The notes below the pieces were generated by a model. It made no database searches, was not told where the DNA came from, and worked only from the letters and a program-made list of their open reading frames with translations. Positions 27,801 to 37,755 of a DNA stretch of 64,000 nucleotides are shown here, in pieces (position 1 is the first letter of the stretch; every line of letters starts with the position of its first letter). The position numbers and the translations under genes were made by a program. Source of the DNA: Limanda limanda (taxonomy: Eukaryota; Chordata; Actinopteri; Pleuronectiformes; Pleuronectidae); NCBI RefSeq assembly GCF_963576545.1, contig NC_083636.1, forward strand, positions 4,530,856-4,594,855, given 5' to 3'.

Positions 27801-29968
27801 CAATAACTCTAATTACTGAACCTTCTGAGGTAAGAGGGACAAACCTGACGTGACTCTTTGTGACCTTTTCCCCGTCTGGAGCTTTTTCTCTTTCCCGGCC
27901 TGGTGTATTGATCTCCAGATTCAGTCTGAGACATGTTGTTCAACAGAGAAGTACTTTTTGATTTGTTATTTTTAGTCTAGAAGGAGCAGACTGTAGGTTA
28001 TTGATTGGATGTTGTTTCTCCTGCTGCCTGGTTTCTTTTTGAGATTTGTAATATAACAACAAGTTGTGATGATTTGAAATTGGACGTCCTTATGAGAATA
28101 TCAGCAATGACTTTTTGAGCCACATGTACGATCAGTCTTCATACACTTCCACACATTTAATACCGTTTAAAATAAAAAGAGCCTCCTCTACTGTATACAA
28201 TACTTGGTGTATAACAATTATTATACAACCAGGATGTACCATGACTCTAGGATTAACTCATGGGACGAGGTTTGCCTCTGCCTCTGCAGAAAGTCAAGTG
28301 GTTACCCCAGAGTCGTTCCTCAGCAGGGACATGGACGATATGTGGAAAGGTATTAAAGAGACTCAAGATCATGGCAAAGGGACTTTGGTTGATTGTGTAA
28401 TCGGGTACGAGCGGACGAAGGGATTGGAAGGTTCCCTTTAACTGAATTAAATGCGTCCGTGATGACACTGTCACACGATGACGGAGAATCTGACTGTGTT
28501 TCCCACTTCAAAAGATTCTAACAGAAAACAGCTGGAGGGAGAAATAACCTCCACTTCCTGTTTCCAGACGACAAGAAGTCCACTTTAACTTCAGTCCCAG
28601 TTTCATAGAGTCCACTACGATCCCAGCTCTTCTGACCCGAATGCTCGATGGTATTTCACGCATCATTTCTGTTAAGGACGCCATCAATTTGACACAGGAG
28701 GCACCAAGGAGACAGATGGGGATCGAACTGCCACTGGAAAGACAACTCACGATCATAGAGCCCAATTATTATATTAAAGAACTGGACTTTCTTTAATAAA
28801 TGAGAACTTAATAATTTGAAAATGTATGTTTTGGTTCATTTTAAGTGCTTTTTAAACATGAAATATGAGGTTAATAGAGAAGATGCTACATTATTTTGCC
28901 TGAAGCTTCGAGCAGGTTATCTTTACTTGCTTTGCTGTTGTAAATTATGCTACAGGAAACACTCACCCTTTGAATTTAACAGTGTTTTGGACTGGGATCA
29001 TATTAAGGGGATTTTGAATTATGTCCATATCTAGAAACATCTACTGCTCCATCTGTTACTGCCTTAAGTGACTTTACAGACTTTTAAAGAATTTGAATTC
29101 AGACTATATTTAATGTGATTCTCCTATCATTGCTGTGAAGCAAAGTTTATTATTAATATTACTATCCTTTGCTCCTATTTAGTCATTTCAATGTTAACTT
29201 TGAAAACTCAAAGTACATTACAAACAAATATTTTATCATCATCATCATGATTTCATTTTTACGCCAGAATTTTAAACTTTTAATAATTCTATTCTTGCTT
29301 TACTGTCCAATCACTGTGCTTATCCTCATGTGAAGCACTTTGCATATTTGTTGAGAAAGGTGCTTTACAAATAAACCCTTTTATTATTATTCTTACCATC
29401 ATCTCCATACTGTTTATTTTCATTCTTATAATCTAAATGTAAACCGTATTTAATCATATTCTTGTTTTATTTCTGTTTTTGGCCTCATGATAAGTACTTT
29501 GCACCTTTATTAAGCAAAGTGAAGCACAAACAAAACCTCAATATTATTATTATTATTTTAGTGTTTGTTCCTTTTCCTGTAAAATATCCAAATCTGAATA
29601 AAGCCCAGAGCTACGTGTCTCTGTGGGAATAAAGCAGCTGCTGTGATTGTTTCTGCTTTGCTCCAAATAAAATCACAGATATCAGATATTCATCCTCTTG
29701 TTTCTTTATGAAGATGGTGTGTTTTTAAAAATCAGGACAAATTCTACTTTTTTAGAAACTATCACTGTTACCTGAGGAGGAGGAAGAGGAGGAGGCGGAG
29801 GAAGAGGAGGAGGAGGAGGAAGAGGAGGATGTCCACAGGGACAAAACTCACATTATCAGATCTAATCCAACAAACCGAGTCAAACCAAGTGATTAACATT
29901 GTTTTTAACCTTTTAAACAAAATAAATAAAAGTGGGTGAAACTTACCTCGGACGCACAGCAGCGACAT
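1..29968 (-). CDS. unc13b: unc13b (Munc13-2), 5' part of gene, 9 coding exons, partial at left edge
   Basis: Munc13 proteins prime synaptic vesicles at the presynaptic active zone; the N-terminal C2A domain homodimerises and binds RIM. Coding exons on the minus strand: 29947-29968, 23672-23701, 16762-16861, 14787-14904, 14574-14697, 12656-12729, 12405-12450, 10778-10991 and 9832 to beyond 1. All junctions are GT-AG and every phase agrees (1,1,2,0,1,0,1,2). The protein starts MSLLCVRVKKAK, continues [18 protein letters not shown], then [32 protein letters not shown] and [18 protein letters not shown]. These match the known Munc13 N-terminus and resemble UNC13B more than UNC13A (for example [17 protein letters not shown]). 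The ATG at 29968 sits exactly where the family starts. The C1, C2B, MUN and C2C regions lie outside the window. The giant ninth exon is the odd part. The b paralogue is likely; a teleost a/b duplicate cannot be told apart here. Confidence 0.93.
600..3400 (-). repeat. unc13b: B-type protein repeats in unc13b giant exon: [15 protein letters not shown]
   Basis: A second repeat class reads T-G-G-S-x-L-L-G-G-(L/F/M)-F-G-G-S-A-P-Q. Copies recur every 20-30 residues between about 620-1000, 1740-2310 and, more loosely, up to about 3400 ([16 protein letters not shown]). It is rich in Gly, Ser, Phe, Pro and Gln. It resembles FG-rich disordered sequence in composition only; no nucleoporin relationship is implied. 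Confidence 0.8.
1897..2232 (-). repeat. unc13b: 84-bp in-frame tandem repeat (28 codons)
   Basis: Units begin at 1897, 1981, 2065 and (diverged) 2149; the shared string GGGGTC recurs at exactly 84-bp spacing at 1981, 2065 and 2149. The inner units are nearly identical, so this is the youngest expansion of the B-type repeat, and it keeps the frame. Confidence 0.85.
4741..5340 (-). other. unc13b: Trp/Tyr-rich, probably folded segment inside the giant exon
   Basis: About exon residues 1,498-1,697. Contains [78 protein letters not shown] and [17 protein letters not shown]. The composition (many W, Y, F and C; few repeats) differs sharply from the low-complexity flanks, so a globular module is inferred. 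I do not recognise it as a named domain. Confidence 0.6.
6601..7905 (-). repeat. unc13b: A-type protein repeats in unc13b giant exon: [14 protein letters not shown]
   Basis: At least seven copies of a motif like [12 protein letters not shown] lie in frame at about 7855-7905, 7462-7500, 7297-7335, 7129-7180, 6880-6930, 6691-6735 and 6601-6645. They are separated by Gln/Asn/Ser/Pro-rich spacers of 30-80 residues. Variants read [28 protein letters not shown] and [13 protein letters not shown]. The motif is conserved while the spacers are not, which suggests a short linear or amphipathic binding motif. Function is not known to me. Confidence 0.8.
9833..10777 (-). other. unc13b intron before the giant exon
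   Basis: Holds a purine-rich plus-strand tract at 9850-9935 (the polypyrimidine tract of the acceptor on the minus strand) and a (TG)n microsatellite at about 10050-10072. No other coding segment seen. Confidence 0.7.
10778..10991 (-). CDS. unc13b: unc13b coding exon 8 (conserved acidic linker)
   Basis: With the base from exon 7 it reads [20 protein letters not shown] and on to [15 protein letters not shown] and DYREQRGSR. The [18 protein letters not shown] core is shared by UNC13A and UNC13B. The donor CAG|GTAGAC ends in phase 2, which fits only the acceptor at 9833-9834 of the giant exon. The alternative acceptor at 9792-9793 would give a stop within seven codons. Confidence 0.92.
10992..12404 (-). 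other. unc13b intron, low-complexity
   Basis: Contains poly-A (about 11660) and several poly-G runs (about 11806, 11880, 11912, 12110-12130). No exon or recognised element seen. Confidence 0.6.
12405..12450 (-). CDS. unc13b: unc13b coding exon 7 (46 nt)
   Basis: Encodes [15 protein letters not shown] plus one base, comparable to the human KPLPTAAAQC stretch. Acceptor CTTCAG, donor GTGAGT. Its shortness means automatic gene finders could miss it. Confidence 0.85.
12656..12729 (-). CDS. unc13b: unc13b coding exon 6
   Basis: Encodes [20 protein letters not shown] and then RIHDE, matching the family DIPEEEARYW segment. Acceptor TTCCAG, donor GTAAAT; ends in phase 0. Confidence 0.93.
12730..14573 (-). 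other. unc13b intron
   Basis: AT-rich with scattered short open frames; nothing recognised. Confidence 0.55.
14574..14697 (-). CDS. unc13b: unc13b coding exon 5
   Basis: Encodes [20 protein letters not shown] and then [21 protein letters not shown]. Acceptor CTTCAG, donor GTGAGA; ends in phase 1 and joins to D-I-P-D-D-E of exon 6. Confidence 0.94.
14787..14904 (-). CDS. unc13b: unc13b coding exon 4 (C2A core)
   Basis: Encodes [25 protein letters not shown] and following residues to SVRHSEE. The donor GGAG|GTTTGG gives SEEEG at the join, one residue longer than the human SDEEG as I recall it. The 89-bp intron to exon 5 is unusually short for this gene. Confidence 0.94.
14905..16761 (-). other. 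unc13b intron with microsatellite
   Basis: Contains a poly-G run (about 15313) and a (GATA/GAGA)n patch at about 15615-15668. A LINE-like fragment at 16382-16700 is listed separately. Otherwise nothing seen. Confidence 0.6.
16382..16700 (+). mobile_element. LINE-like 3' fragment
   Basis: The plus frame reads [20 protein letters not shown] and on to [14 protein letters not shown] before a stop at about 16622. A T-rich tail and an AATAAA follow. The charged/aromatic C-terminus just before an A/T-rich tail resembles ends of fish LINE reverse-transcriptase frames. Family not determined. Confidence 0.4.
16762..16861 (-). CDS. unc13b: unc13b coding exon 3 (C2A core)
   Basis: Encodes [18 protein letters not shown] and then [16 protein letters not shown], which is the C2A beta-sandwich. 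Acceptor TTTCAG, donor GTAAG; ends in phase 2. Confidence 0.95.
20180..20400 (+). repeat. Dispersed repeat, also at 36690-36830
   Basis: Shares CTTCTGTCCGTCCTGG, GAGGGATCCCTC, GAGGTTTCTAC and GGGTTAAGGACAGAGGATG with 36690-36830. It ends ATACAAATAAAACTTGATTG with a (TTGA)n tail, as expected of a retroposed element. Family not assigned. Confidence 0.6.
22350..22605 (+). mobile_element. LINE 3' tail
   Basis: AT-rich 3' region ending ACCTACTTGGCAATAAA, then a tandem TTCTGA/CTGATT microsatellite tail. This is a typical end of a fish non-LTR element. Confidence 0.55.
23672..23701 (-). CDS. unc13b: unc13b coding exon 2 (30-nt microexon)
   Basis: Completes V and adds KKAKLQGPP, matching the family VKRAKFQGSP segment. 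Flanked by TTTACAG and GTGAGT; phase 1 to phase 1. Confidence 0.9.
23702..29946 (-). other. unc13b intron 1 (6.2 kb)
   Basis: Contains a 310-bp tandem duplication (24170-24795, listed separately), a (CA)n patch near 24900-24945, poly-C at 25090-25104 and (GA)n at 26600-26632. It also has ATTATT tails of degenerate repeats near 29380 and 29545, and an (AGG)n purine tract at 29773-29830. No exon recognised. Confidence 0.6.
24170..24795. repeat. 310-bp tandem duplication in unc13b intron 1
   Basis: The string ATAAGTAAAGTATATAAG occurs at 24431 and 24741. GGGATGACGCAGACTTTCTA and the surrounding ~250 bp also repeat at the same 310-bp offset. The copies differ by few substitutions and small indels. 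Confidence 0.85.
29947..29968 (-). CDS. unc13b: unc13b coding exon 1 (start codon)
   Basis: Encodes MSLLCVR plus one base, followed by the donor GTAAG. The ATG is at 29968-29966. The 5' UTR and promoter must lie to the right, in the GC-rich 29970-30350 stretch. Confidence 0.92.
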
Positions 29969-31713
29969 GGCGACGCTCCTCCACTTTCTCACACTTTGTT
30001 CTCAGCAGGAGATTTGCTCCGTTTTTTTTTACATCCGTTCGAATCCCACTTTAACTCCGGGTCGGGGGGTAGAACGGGTCCCAGCGGGGGGTCGTTTGCT
30101 CACTGGAGGTCTCAGAGATCCGCCACCAGCGCCGCGCCATCGTGGAAAGTCTCTTCCCCCAGTGAGGCTCCAGATTCACGGACAACCTGCGGACTGGGAG
30201 CACTGGAAGGGGGGGGGGGAGAGAGGGAGACACCTGTTACTGACGGGTGGTTCTGACCAATGGGAAGGGTGGGGCGGGGCTGAAGGGCGGGGCTCCATGA
30301 GGAGGGATCTGAGGGATCTGACCAATCACTGAGAGGCGCAGGTTGGAAGGGGAGGGAGAGGTGACGCAGAGACACCACCTGTAACTTTTTTTATTTATGA
30401 TTAAGAATTTGGTTTTTATTTTACTTTTAACCTCCCTCAAATTAAAACGTATCATGATAAAGAAGGGTATTTCATTTGATTTATTTTATCACATACATTA
30501 TGTAACTTTCAATCATCTCCATAGAATTACAACTTTTAGAACATTTTATATTTATGATTAAGAATATGTATTTTATTTTACTTTTAACCTCCCTCAAATT
30601 AAAACGTATCATGATAAAGAAGGGTATTTCATTTGATTGATTTTATCACATACATTATGTAACTTTCAATCATCTCCATAGAATTACAACTTTTAGAACA
30701 TTTTATATTTATGATTAAGAATATGTATTTTATTTTACTTTTAACCTCCCTCAAATTAAAACGTATCATATAAAAGAAGAGTATTTCATTTAATTTATTT
30801 TATCACATACATTATGTAACGTTCAATCATCTCCCTAGATTAACAACTTTTAGAACATTTTATATTTATGTTTATTTGACATTATATATTACTTCCCTCC
30901 TGTTAAAGCTTTTTTATTAAACCTAAGAATTTTATATATTTATAAATATATATTAATTTAAAGTGAAAAGGCAGGTCAGGTTATTTACTATCAAAACCAG
31001 CTCACGTATCAATAACCAATAATGACCAATAGATAAATAGAAACTATATATTGATCCCGAGGGAAATTCACAATTATAATAAATATGTAGTTAGTGTTTG
31101 ATTGTCTGAGGAGTTACAGCAGCACCAGAGTTAACACAAAACTAGCAGCGCCACCTTGTGTATTCAGTGAGTCATTACATGTACGTGTCAGATAAACCAC
31201 AGCACAGTTTTGTGTGACACATTTATTCTGATCCCTTCTTTCACATCCTGTTCATTTCAGAACAACAAAAAACAATACAGTTATAGAAATGCTTGATTTA
31301 ATTCTTCATATTTAGATTTGCATTTCGATCCTGATTTATATAATATAACTATACAAATAACTATTAAGTTAATAATTGTTATTTGTATTGTGAAGGCACG
31401 TTATATTGAATCCACAACATGACTTGTACACTAGTATCTGAGTTATTCATCTAAATGTTGTTGATATTTTTTTATCAAATGATTAACTTAATTTCCTATT
31501 TTAAATAAATTACATTTCCATAATCTCTCGCTTTATTAATCCAGTCTTTTGGTTCCTCTTCCTCGCCCCGGCGGACTCCTTTCAGCGGCGCACCACTGAT
31601 GTAACGCTGACTTCCTGCTCGTCGAGGGTCACTCACATGAGTTGACGGTTCGGATCCTGATCGCTTCGAGGAACCGGGTCTTGTTCTTCACGTCGCTTCG
31701 CGGGAATCGAACC
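29969..31713. promoter_or_regulatory. Divergent unc13b / stoml2 intergenic region
   Basis: About 1.7 kb separates the two start codons, transcribed away from each other. 29970-30350 is GC-rich with poly-G runs and probably carries the unc13b 5' UTR and promoter. 31550-31713 is GC-rich and probably the stoml2 promoter and 5' UTR. Between them lies an AT-rich 157-bp satellite. No TATA box stands out. Promoter roles are inferred from position. Confidence 0.5.
30394..30870. repeat. 157-bp satellite, three tandem units
   Basis: The string TTTATGATTAAGAAT starts at 30394, 30551 and 30708, with a last related start at 30865: an exact 157-bp period three times. Units are AT-rich and nearly identical (shared AAATTAAAACGTATCAT and CACATACATTATGTAAC). 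Confidence 0.9.
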
Positions 31714-34700
31714 ATGTTGCGGTCGCTGTGTCGAGCCGGAGGAGCCATTTTACACGTGAGTGCTTAATGTGTCCGGGTCGTTTCCGGTTCTTTAGTTTGC
31801 GAGCTGGTGTCATTCAGAGAGCATCCGAGTGTGAGTGATGTGAATCCACTGGAGTTCCGCCTGGTGCTGGGAACACTGGAGTTAATGGGGACGTGATCAA
31901 CTAAACCAGTGAGGGACAGGTTTCTACCACCAGGCGGAGCAACTCACAGTGACTCACAACATCTACACAACTGGTTTCCCTTGTTTTGACTAGTGGGAAA
32001 CTACTGCTACACACAAAAACATGTGAAACAACTGCTACACACACATGTGAAGCAACTGCTACACACAAAAACATGTGAAACTACTGCTACACACAAACAT
32101 GTGCAACAACTGCTACACACATACACACAGGTGAAACAACTGTTACACGTGAAACAACTGATAACCACACAAGTGAAACAACTGATGCACACACATTTGA
32201 AACAACTGCTACACACACAAGTGAAACAGCTGATACACATTAACATGTGAAACAACTGCTACACACACATGTTAAACAACTGATACACACACATGTTAAA
32301 CAACTGATACACACATGTGAAACTACTGATACACACACGTGAAACAACTGCTACACACACATGTGAAACAACTGCTACACACACATAGGAAACAACTGCT
32401 ACACACACATGGGAAACAACTGCTACCCACACAAGTGAAACAACTGATACACACAATGTTAAACAACTGATACACACAAACAGAAGTGGAACAACTGATA
32501 CACACACATGTGAAACAACTGATACAAACACACATGTGAAACTACTGATACACACACATGTGAAACTACTGATACACACACATGTGAAACTACTGATACA
32601 CACACATGTTAAACTACTGATACACACATGTGAAACAACTGATACACGCGTGCAATAACTGCACATATGCAATAACTACAAATACACACACGTGCAATAA
32701 CCTCACATGTCCAATAACTATTCCCACACATGTGCAACCACTATACACACACATTCAACAACTGATACACACACACTCCATGTTGTTTAATTAGCAGAGC
32801 AGCCAGATGTCGGCTGTCTCCAGATTTTGTTGAAAGTTTGTTGCTTTCCTCGTAAATGTAATGTCATACTTTGCTCTTGTAAATCACTTTTTGCACATAA
32901 ACAGTGTGTTTTTCCTTGTGCTGAATTTCCCCGTGCAGCAAACCCAGAGGAGCGCCCCGAGGTTGTGTGTCACACCAGCGCAGCAGCGATGGGCGTCCAG
33001 TCTGCCCATGAACACCGTGGTGCTGTTCGTGCCCCAGCAGGAAGCCTGGGTGGTGGAGAGGATGGGTCGCTTCCACCGCATCCTGGAGCCGGTACCTTCC
33101 ACTGCTCTGAATGGATTTTCTTTAAATCCTTTTATGAAATGCATTAACACACTTATGGAAAACGTGTGAGTGGTCTCTCACCTCTGTCCCCTTCACTTCC
33201 TCCAGGGTTTGAATTTCCTCATACCTGTACTCGACCGAATCCGCTACGTCCAAAGTCTCAAGGAGATTGTGATCGATGTCCCGGAGCAGTCTGCGGTTTC
33301 TCTCGGTGAGAAACACAACGCTGCTATTTTCACTACTTGTGGGAGGATGATTTTCTTTTGGGGGATCATCCATCATTTTGTTTAAAGATTAAACGGTTCA
33401 GCTGGAGTGACGTCAAATTAAAGTGTGACCTTCCTTGTCTTTACAGATAATGTAACACTACAGATTGATGGAGTTCTTTACCTGAGGATCCTAGACCCTT
33501 TTAAGGTACTCTTCAAAAATATGTATCTATCTAATACCTGGGAAGGATTGTCCCCACTATAGTGATGTCACACTCAGATATTAGTACATAGATGTTTTTA
33601 CAAATCTCTCATTCACTTGTTTTGGTTTCCAGGCGAGTTACGGTGTCGAGGATCCAGAATATGCCGTCACACAATTGGCTCAGACCACCATGCGTTCAGA
33701 ACTGGGCAAACTCACACTGGACAAAGTTTTCAGGGTAATGACCGACTACTGCTGCTGCACCTTAGTCTGGAAAGTGAGAAATACAAATGTCTGATAGGAG
33801 TTTAAACTTGTATTTTATTTTGAAGGAAAGGGAGTGCCTCAATTCCAACATCGTCCACTCCATCAACACAGCTGCAGAGGACTGGGGCATCCGCTGCCTC
33901 CGTTACGAAATCAAAGACATACACGTCCCACCTCGCGTCAAAGAATCCATGCAGATGCAGGTGAGGTTTCATATGTGAACCTGAAGAAGTTCTTAAGAAG
34001 TCAGAAAGTTTTTTAACAATCATTTAATTTCCTCCTGTGCAGGTGGAGGCTGAGCGTAAGAAGAGAGCCACGGTGCTGGAGTCTGAGGGGACGAGGGAGG
34101 CGGCCATTAATGTCGCCGAGGGTTGTAAACAATCTCAGATCCTGGCGTCAGAGGGAGAGAAGGCAGAGAAGATCAACAATGCGTTAGGTAGGAGATCTGA
34201 AGGGGGGGGTGGGGTGGGGGGGGTCTTGTTTTACTCAATTCACATGTCACTAATATGTCTCGGTTGCTTCCAGGTGAGGCTCAGGCTGTGGTAGCAAAAG
34301 CTGAAGCGAAGGCTAAAGCCATCCGAATGCTGTCAGAGGCTCTGGCCGAGCAGGTGAAGTTATTTTTTAAAATGGGACAAACATGATCTGTGTTTTAATT
34401 TGTAAAAGAGGTTTATGTAGTTAATGTTTTTTTTTGTTCATGGCACAGAATGGAAATGCAGCAGCTTCATTAAATGTGGCCGAGCAGTACGTGTCTGCTT
34501 TCTCCAAGCTCGCCAAAGAGTCCAACACCATCCTCCTGCCGTCTAACACCGGGGACATCAGCAGCATGGTCACACAGGTAGTGACACTCGCTTTGTTAAT
34601 AACAGCATCTGCTTTTTGCCGTCGTCAGCCATGACATTAATAGTTCTTGTTTCGTCTTCCCGCTCCTCAGGCCATGACCATCTACACCTCGCTGGCGAAG

Positions 34701-34766
34701 CAGAGCCCAATCAGAGCAGAGGCGGCGGAGAAGAGGGAGGAGCTGCAGAGCCAATCGACTCAGTAG
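31714..34766 (+). CDS. stoml2: stoml2, stomatin-like protein 2, mitochondrial (complete, 10 exons)
   Basis: STOML2 is an SPFH/band-7 scaffold of the mitochondrial inner membrane that associates with prohibitins and cardiolipin. Exons: 31714-31755, 32939-33091, 33206-33305, 33447-33505, 33633-33734, 33826-33960, 34043-34187, 34274-34353, 34449-34577 and 34671-34766. All are GT-AG with consistent phases; total 1,041 nt, 346 residues (human about 356). The N-terminus [14 protein letters not shown] is Arg-rich and lacks acidic residues, like a mitochondrial presequence. The band-7 core follows: [73 protein letters not shown]. Then comes an Ala/Glu/Lys-rich helix ([19 protein letters not shown]) and [20 protein letters not shown]. 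The C-terminus is shorter than in human and ends QSQSTQ. A polyadenylation signal AATAAA is at 34992. Confidence 0.97.
31756..32938 (+). other. stoml2 intron 1, mostly minisatellite
   Basis: About two thirds of this intron is the minisatellite listed at 31999-32770. The rest is unremarkable. The acceptor is CCGTGCAG at 32931-32938. Confidence 0.85.
31999..32770. repeat. ~24-bp minisatellite (GTGAAACAACTGCTACACAC-type)
   Basis: Around thirty imperfect copies of a unit close to CACATGTGAAACAACTGATA plus ACAC. CA dinucleotide length varies between units. Long open frames within it on both strands are repeat artefacts. Confidence 0.9.
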
Positions 34767-35690
34767 CAGAGGAATCTAAATGAACTCAAAGTAGTGACGC
34801 GGGGGAAACTGTTGTATGGTTAAGTTATCGGGATTTCCAAAGGCATCGCTGTGAAGTTCACACACCTTCTACCGGCTGATTGAGAAGAACGGCAAATTTA
34901 AATAACTCCGTCAATGTCCAGCTTTGAGAAATCACATCTTACACGAGAGGATCTGTAATTTTCACCAACTGTTGATTATGGTCATTGGGGAAATAAACGC
35001 CAGGACCCGAGTAAGGTTATAATTATGGTTTAACTTTCAGACTTGGTTCATGTTTTCTCTTTCGCGTCCTCCATTCTGTGTGTTCACTGGTGTTAATGCA
35101 GTAATCACAGTTACTGCCTTGTTTGTTTACGGAGATCAGGTCGGTTCTTCAGCAGCTCTGGGACCAGCGACTAAGATAATTAGCTCCATGTGACGTCTAT
35201 GAAATCCCTGAAAGAGTCAGTTATTCTCAATTTTGCCCATGTGATTTAAAAAGGTATCTCCCCCCGGCAAGCTGAATCCGTATTTGCTTAATAAACTGCG
35301 TAGAGACTCTGTAAAACCATTCATAAATAATTCCTTCCCAATAATTAGTGCACAAAGTCGGGCCTAGAATCAGGTTCCTGTACTCATCAGTTATATTATA
35401 TATATACCAGTTATATTCATGTCTTATGGGATACACAGAATTTCACGCTTCTCTGCGAAATTTGAGTGTCAGTGATGACATCGTCACAGATGATGATGAT
35501 GATGCGGTGGAAAGGAATGTTGTTAAGCACTTGTTTGGAAGATTGTTGTCAAACGACGAGGGGAAAACTCCCAGCAAAATAAAAATACATAAAAACGTTT
35601 ACACTGGTCCTGTGTTGTGTTTCAATGACTCGTTTTGATAACTAGGATTTTAATTCAGTGGTGGAACTATACAAATTTCTGGGTTCATGT
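34767..35690. other. stoml2 3' UTR and flank
   Basis: The 3' UTR runs to about 35010 (AATAAA at 34992). The remainder has no recognised gene; a short (GAT)n patch sits at 35490. Confidence 0.6.
34992..34997 (+). terminator. stoml2 polyadenylation signal
   Basis: AATAAA 226 bases after the stop codon and the first such hexamer on the plus strand downstream of it. Confidence 0.7.
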
Positions 35691-37050
35691 AATAGGAAAT
35701 GATGCACAACTGACAAAACTACACCAAATATAGATTAAAACTATCGTAAGGTGTATTAATGCAGAATATGAGGAATATAAAGATATTTGCTCTACATTTT
35801 TAGGGCCCGAGCACTGACAGACGTGAGGCCCTATTGAAATTGTAAGGATTATTCTGAGCCTCCGGGCTCAGACTGGCCCCCTGCCACTGTCACTGCTCTG
35901 CTCATGGCCCAAGTCCTGGTTTGACAGAAGATACAGTGGAAACTGGATGACACAAAACGCACACACGCATAAACACACACATTTCATATTGTACACACAC
36001 AAGCATTACCAGGGTTAAATTGAATGCCCACCTCAGACCTGAGCTCTTTGGTTTGTCAGAGAATCAGAGATTGTTTTTCTTCTCTTCACACACTCTGTTT
36101 TTATTGTTCTCCAGGTTCTTTTTCATTTCACATAAATGTTTGTCAGTTATATTAACTTTCCTACTTTTCCTATCTTCCTCGTATCAGCCTTCATTTTCTT
36201 CATTTCTTCAAACTATTTAAAGTAAAAATGAATGTGTAATAAAATGTAATAAACTGTCATTTAAGTTCTCTGCAATTAACTTTCTCCTCTTGGATTAGCA
36301 GGATAAGTTTTAATGAAGCTCGCGTAAGTTCAATAGGGAAGACTTAACCTGCATTCAGATCAGCTGACTGCGGGCGGTCCTAAATTTCGGGAACGCCTCA
36401 GAGGGTTTAACCCGCGTCTGTCAGCTGATCGCGGGCGTTTCCCAATCTTCCAATCAGGCCCGCGCGGGATCTTTCAGCCAGTCACAGCAGCAGCTGTCAG
36501 AATTTAAAAGTTCCCTCTCTTCTCTTCCTCAGCAGTGTCACCTCAGCGACGAGCACTAACCCTCCTCCACCCCAATCTCCTCCAGTCCAAGAAGATCATT
36601 CTCACCCCTTCCGGTTCCAGATAACATGGATCACGGGCCAAGGCGGCAGCTACAGCCGGACATCACACCATTACTCCTGGCATCCATTGCACTTCTGTCC
36701 GTCCTGGAAGAGGGATCCCTCGCATGCGGCTCTTCCTGAGGTTTCTACGTTTTCCCTTCAAGAAGGGTTTTTCGTAGTTTTTCCTTACTCTTGTGAGGGT
36801 TAAGGACAGAGGATGCCAAACACTAAACATTTTTACATTCTTGTAAATTGTAAAAATAAATTTGTTAAAGAAATTATCAAGTCTCTCCTGATTGAATTAC
36901 AATTCTGTGTCAGTTGTCTCATTTAGTTGGTGCCATTTTATCTTAAAGGAATAGCTGGACTTTTTTGTAAAAGGCATTTAGTCCGAGCAGTGCACCAAAA
37001 GAGTGAACTACTCACGTCTGTGTCGTAAATGTAAAGCTGCGCCAGCAGAT
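35691..37050. repeat. Segmental copy of 44806-45540
   Basis: Shares long near-identical stretches with the flank of the intact TRIM gene. Examples are AAATGATGCACAACTGACAA at the left, GCCCACCTCAGACCTGAGCT in the middle, and AAGAGTGAACTACTCACGTC at the right. A 584-bp block (36313-36896) is present here and absent there. Confidence 0.85.
36313..36896. mobile_element. Insertion with a paralogous empty site
   Basis: Flanks GGATAAGTTTTA and TTACAATTCTGTG are contiguous in the paralogous copy near 45373-45393 (GGATAACTTTTATTACAATT), so this interval was inserted here or lost there. It contains the dispersed repeat with CTGTCCGTCCTGG and GGGTTAAGGACAGAGGATG and ends in an A/T-rich stretch. No target-site duplication is clear. 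Confidence 0.65.
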
Positions 37051-37059
37051 CTCCTTCTA

Positions 37060-37755
37060 CTCTGGTTAGAGCCTGTTGTGCTGTTCTCTGAAGGGAAGGG
37101 AGTAGTTCACACCGTTGTAGGACATTTTCAGTTTCCTCTCAATTTCTCGCATGAAATAGCCATAATTTCTAAGAACAAGAATAGACTGGCGAGTTTCACA
37201 TGAAAGTTCTCTTTTTCTGGACATTTTGAGAGTATAATCAAACCCACAAATGTGATGCTCCAGATACTCAACTAGCTCAAAGGAAGTTCAGTTTTATAGC
37301 TTCTCTCCCACTTTACCAGCACCAAAGCAGCCCCAGAGCATCACATGACCTCCACCATGCTTGACAGATGGCGTCAGGCCTCTTCCAGCATCTTTCTCAA
37401 AGATGCTGCCAGTTGAGGACCTGTGAGGCGTCTATTGCTCAAACTAGAGACTCTAATATACTTGTCTTTTTGCTGAGTTGTGCACACCCCCCCCCCCCAC
37501 ACTTCTCCTTCTACTCTGGTTAGAGCCTGTTGTGCTGTTCTCTGAAGGGAAGGGAGTAGTTCACACCGTTGTAGGACATTTTCAGTTTCTTCGCAATTTC
37601 TCGCATGAAATAGTCATCATTTCTAAGAAGAAGAATAGACTGGTGAGTTTCACATGAAAGTTCTCTTTTTCTGGACATTTTGAGAGTATAATCAAACCCA
37701 CAAATGTGATGCTCCAGATACTCAACTAGCTCAAAGGAAGTTCAGTTTTATTTAT
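37060..37755 (-). mobile_element. Degenerate Tc1/mariner transposase fragments
   Basis: On the minus strand, 37066-37224 reads MSRKRELSCETRQSILVLRN and on to MREIERKLKMSYNGVNYSL, the N-terminal helix-turn-helix of a Tc1 transposase. 37505-37678 is a second copy of the same segment. Between them, 37310-37400 encodes PSVKHGGGHVMLWGCFG, a conserved motif of the catalytic region. The pieces are out of order and the frames are broken, so the element is dead. Known family, clear match. Confidence 0.8.

Noticed and set aside
32259..32672. 137-residue Cys/Val-rich minus-strand open frame
   Set aside because: Translation of the stoml2 intron 1 minisatellite.
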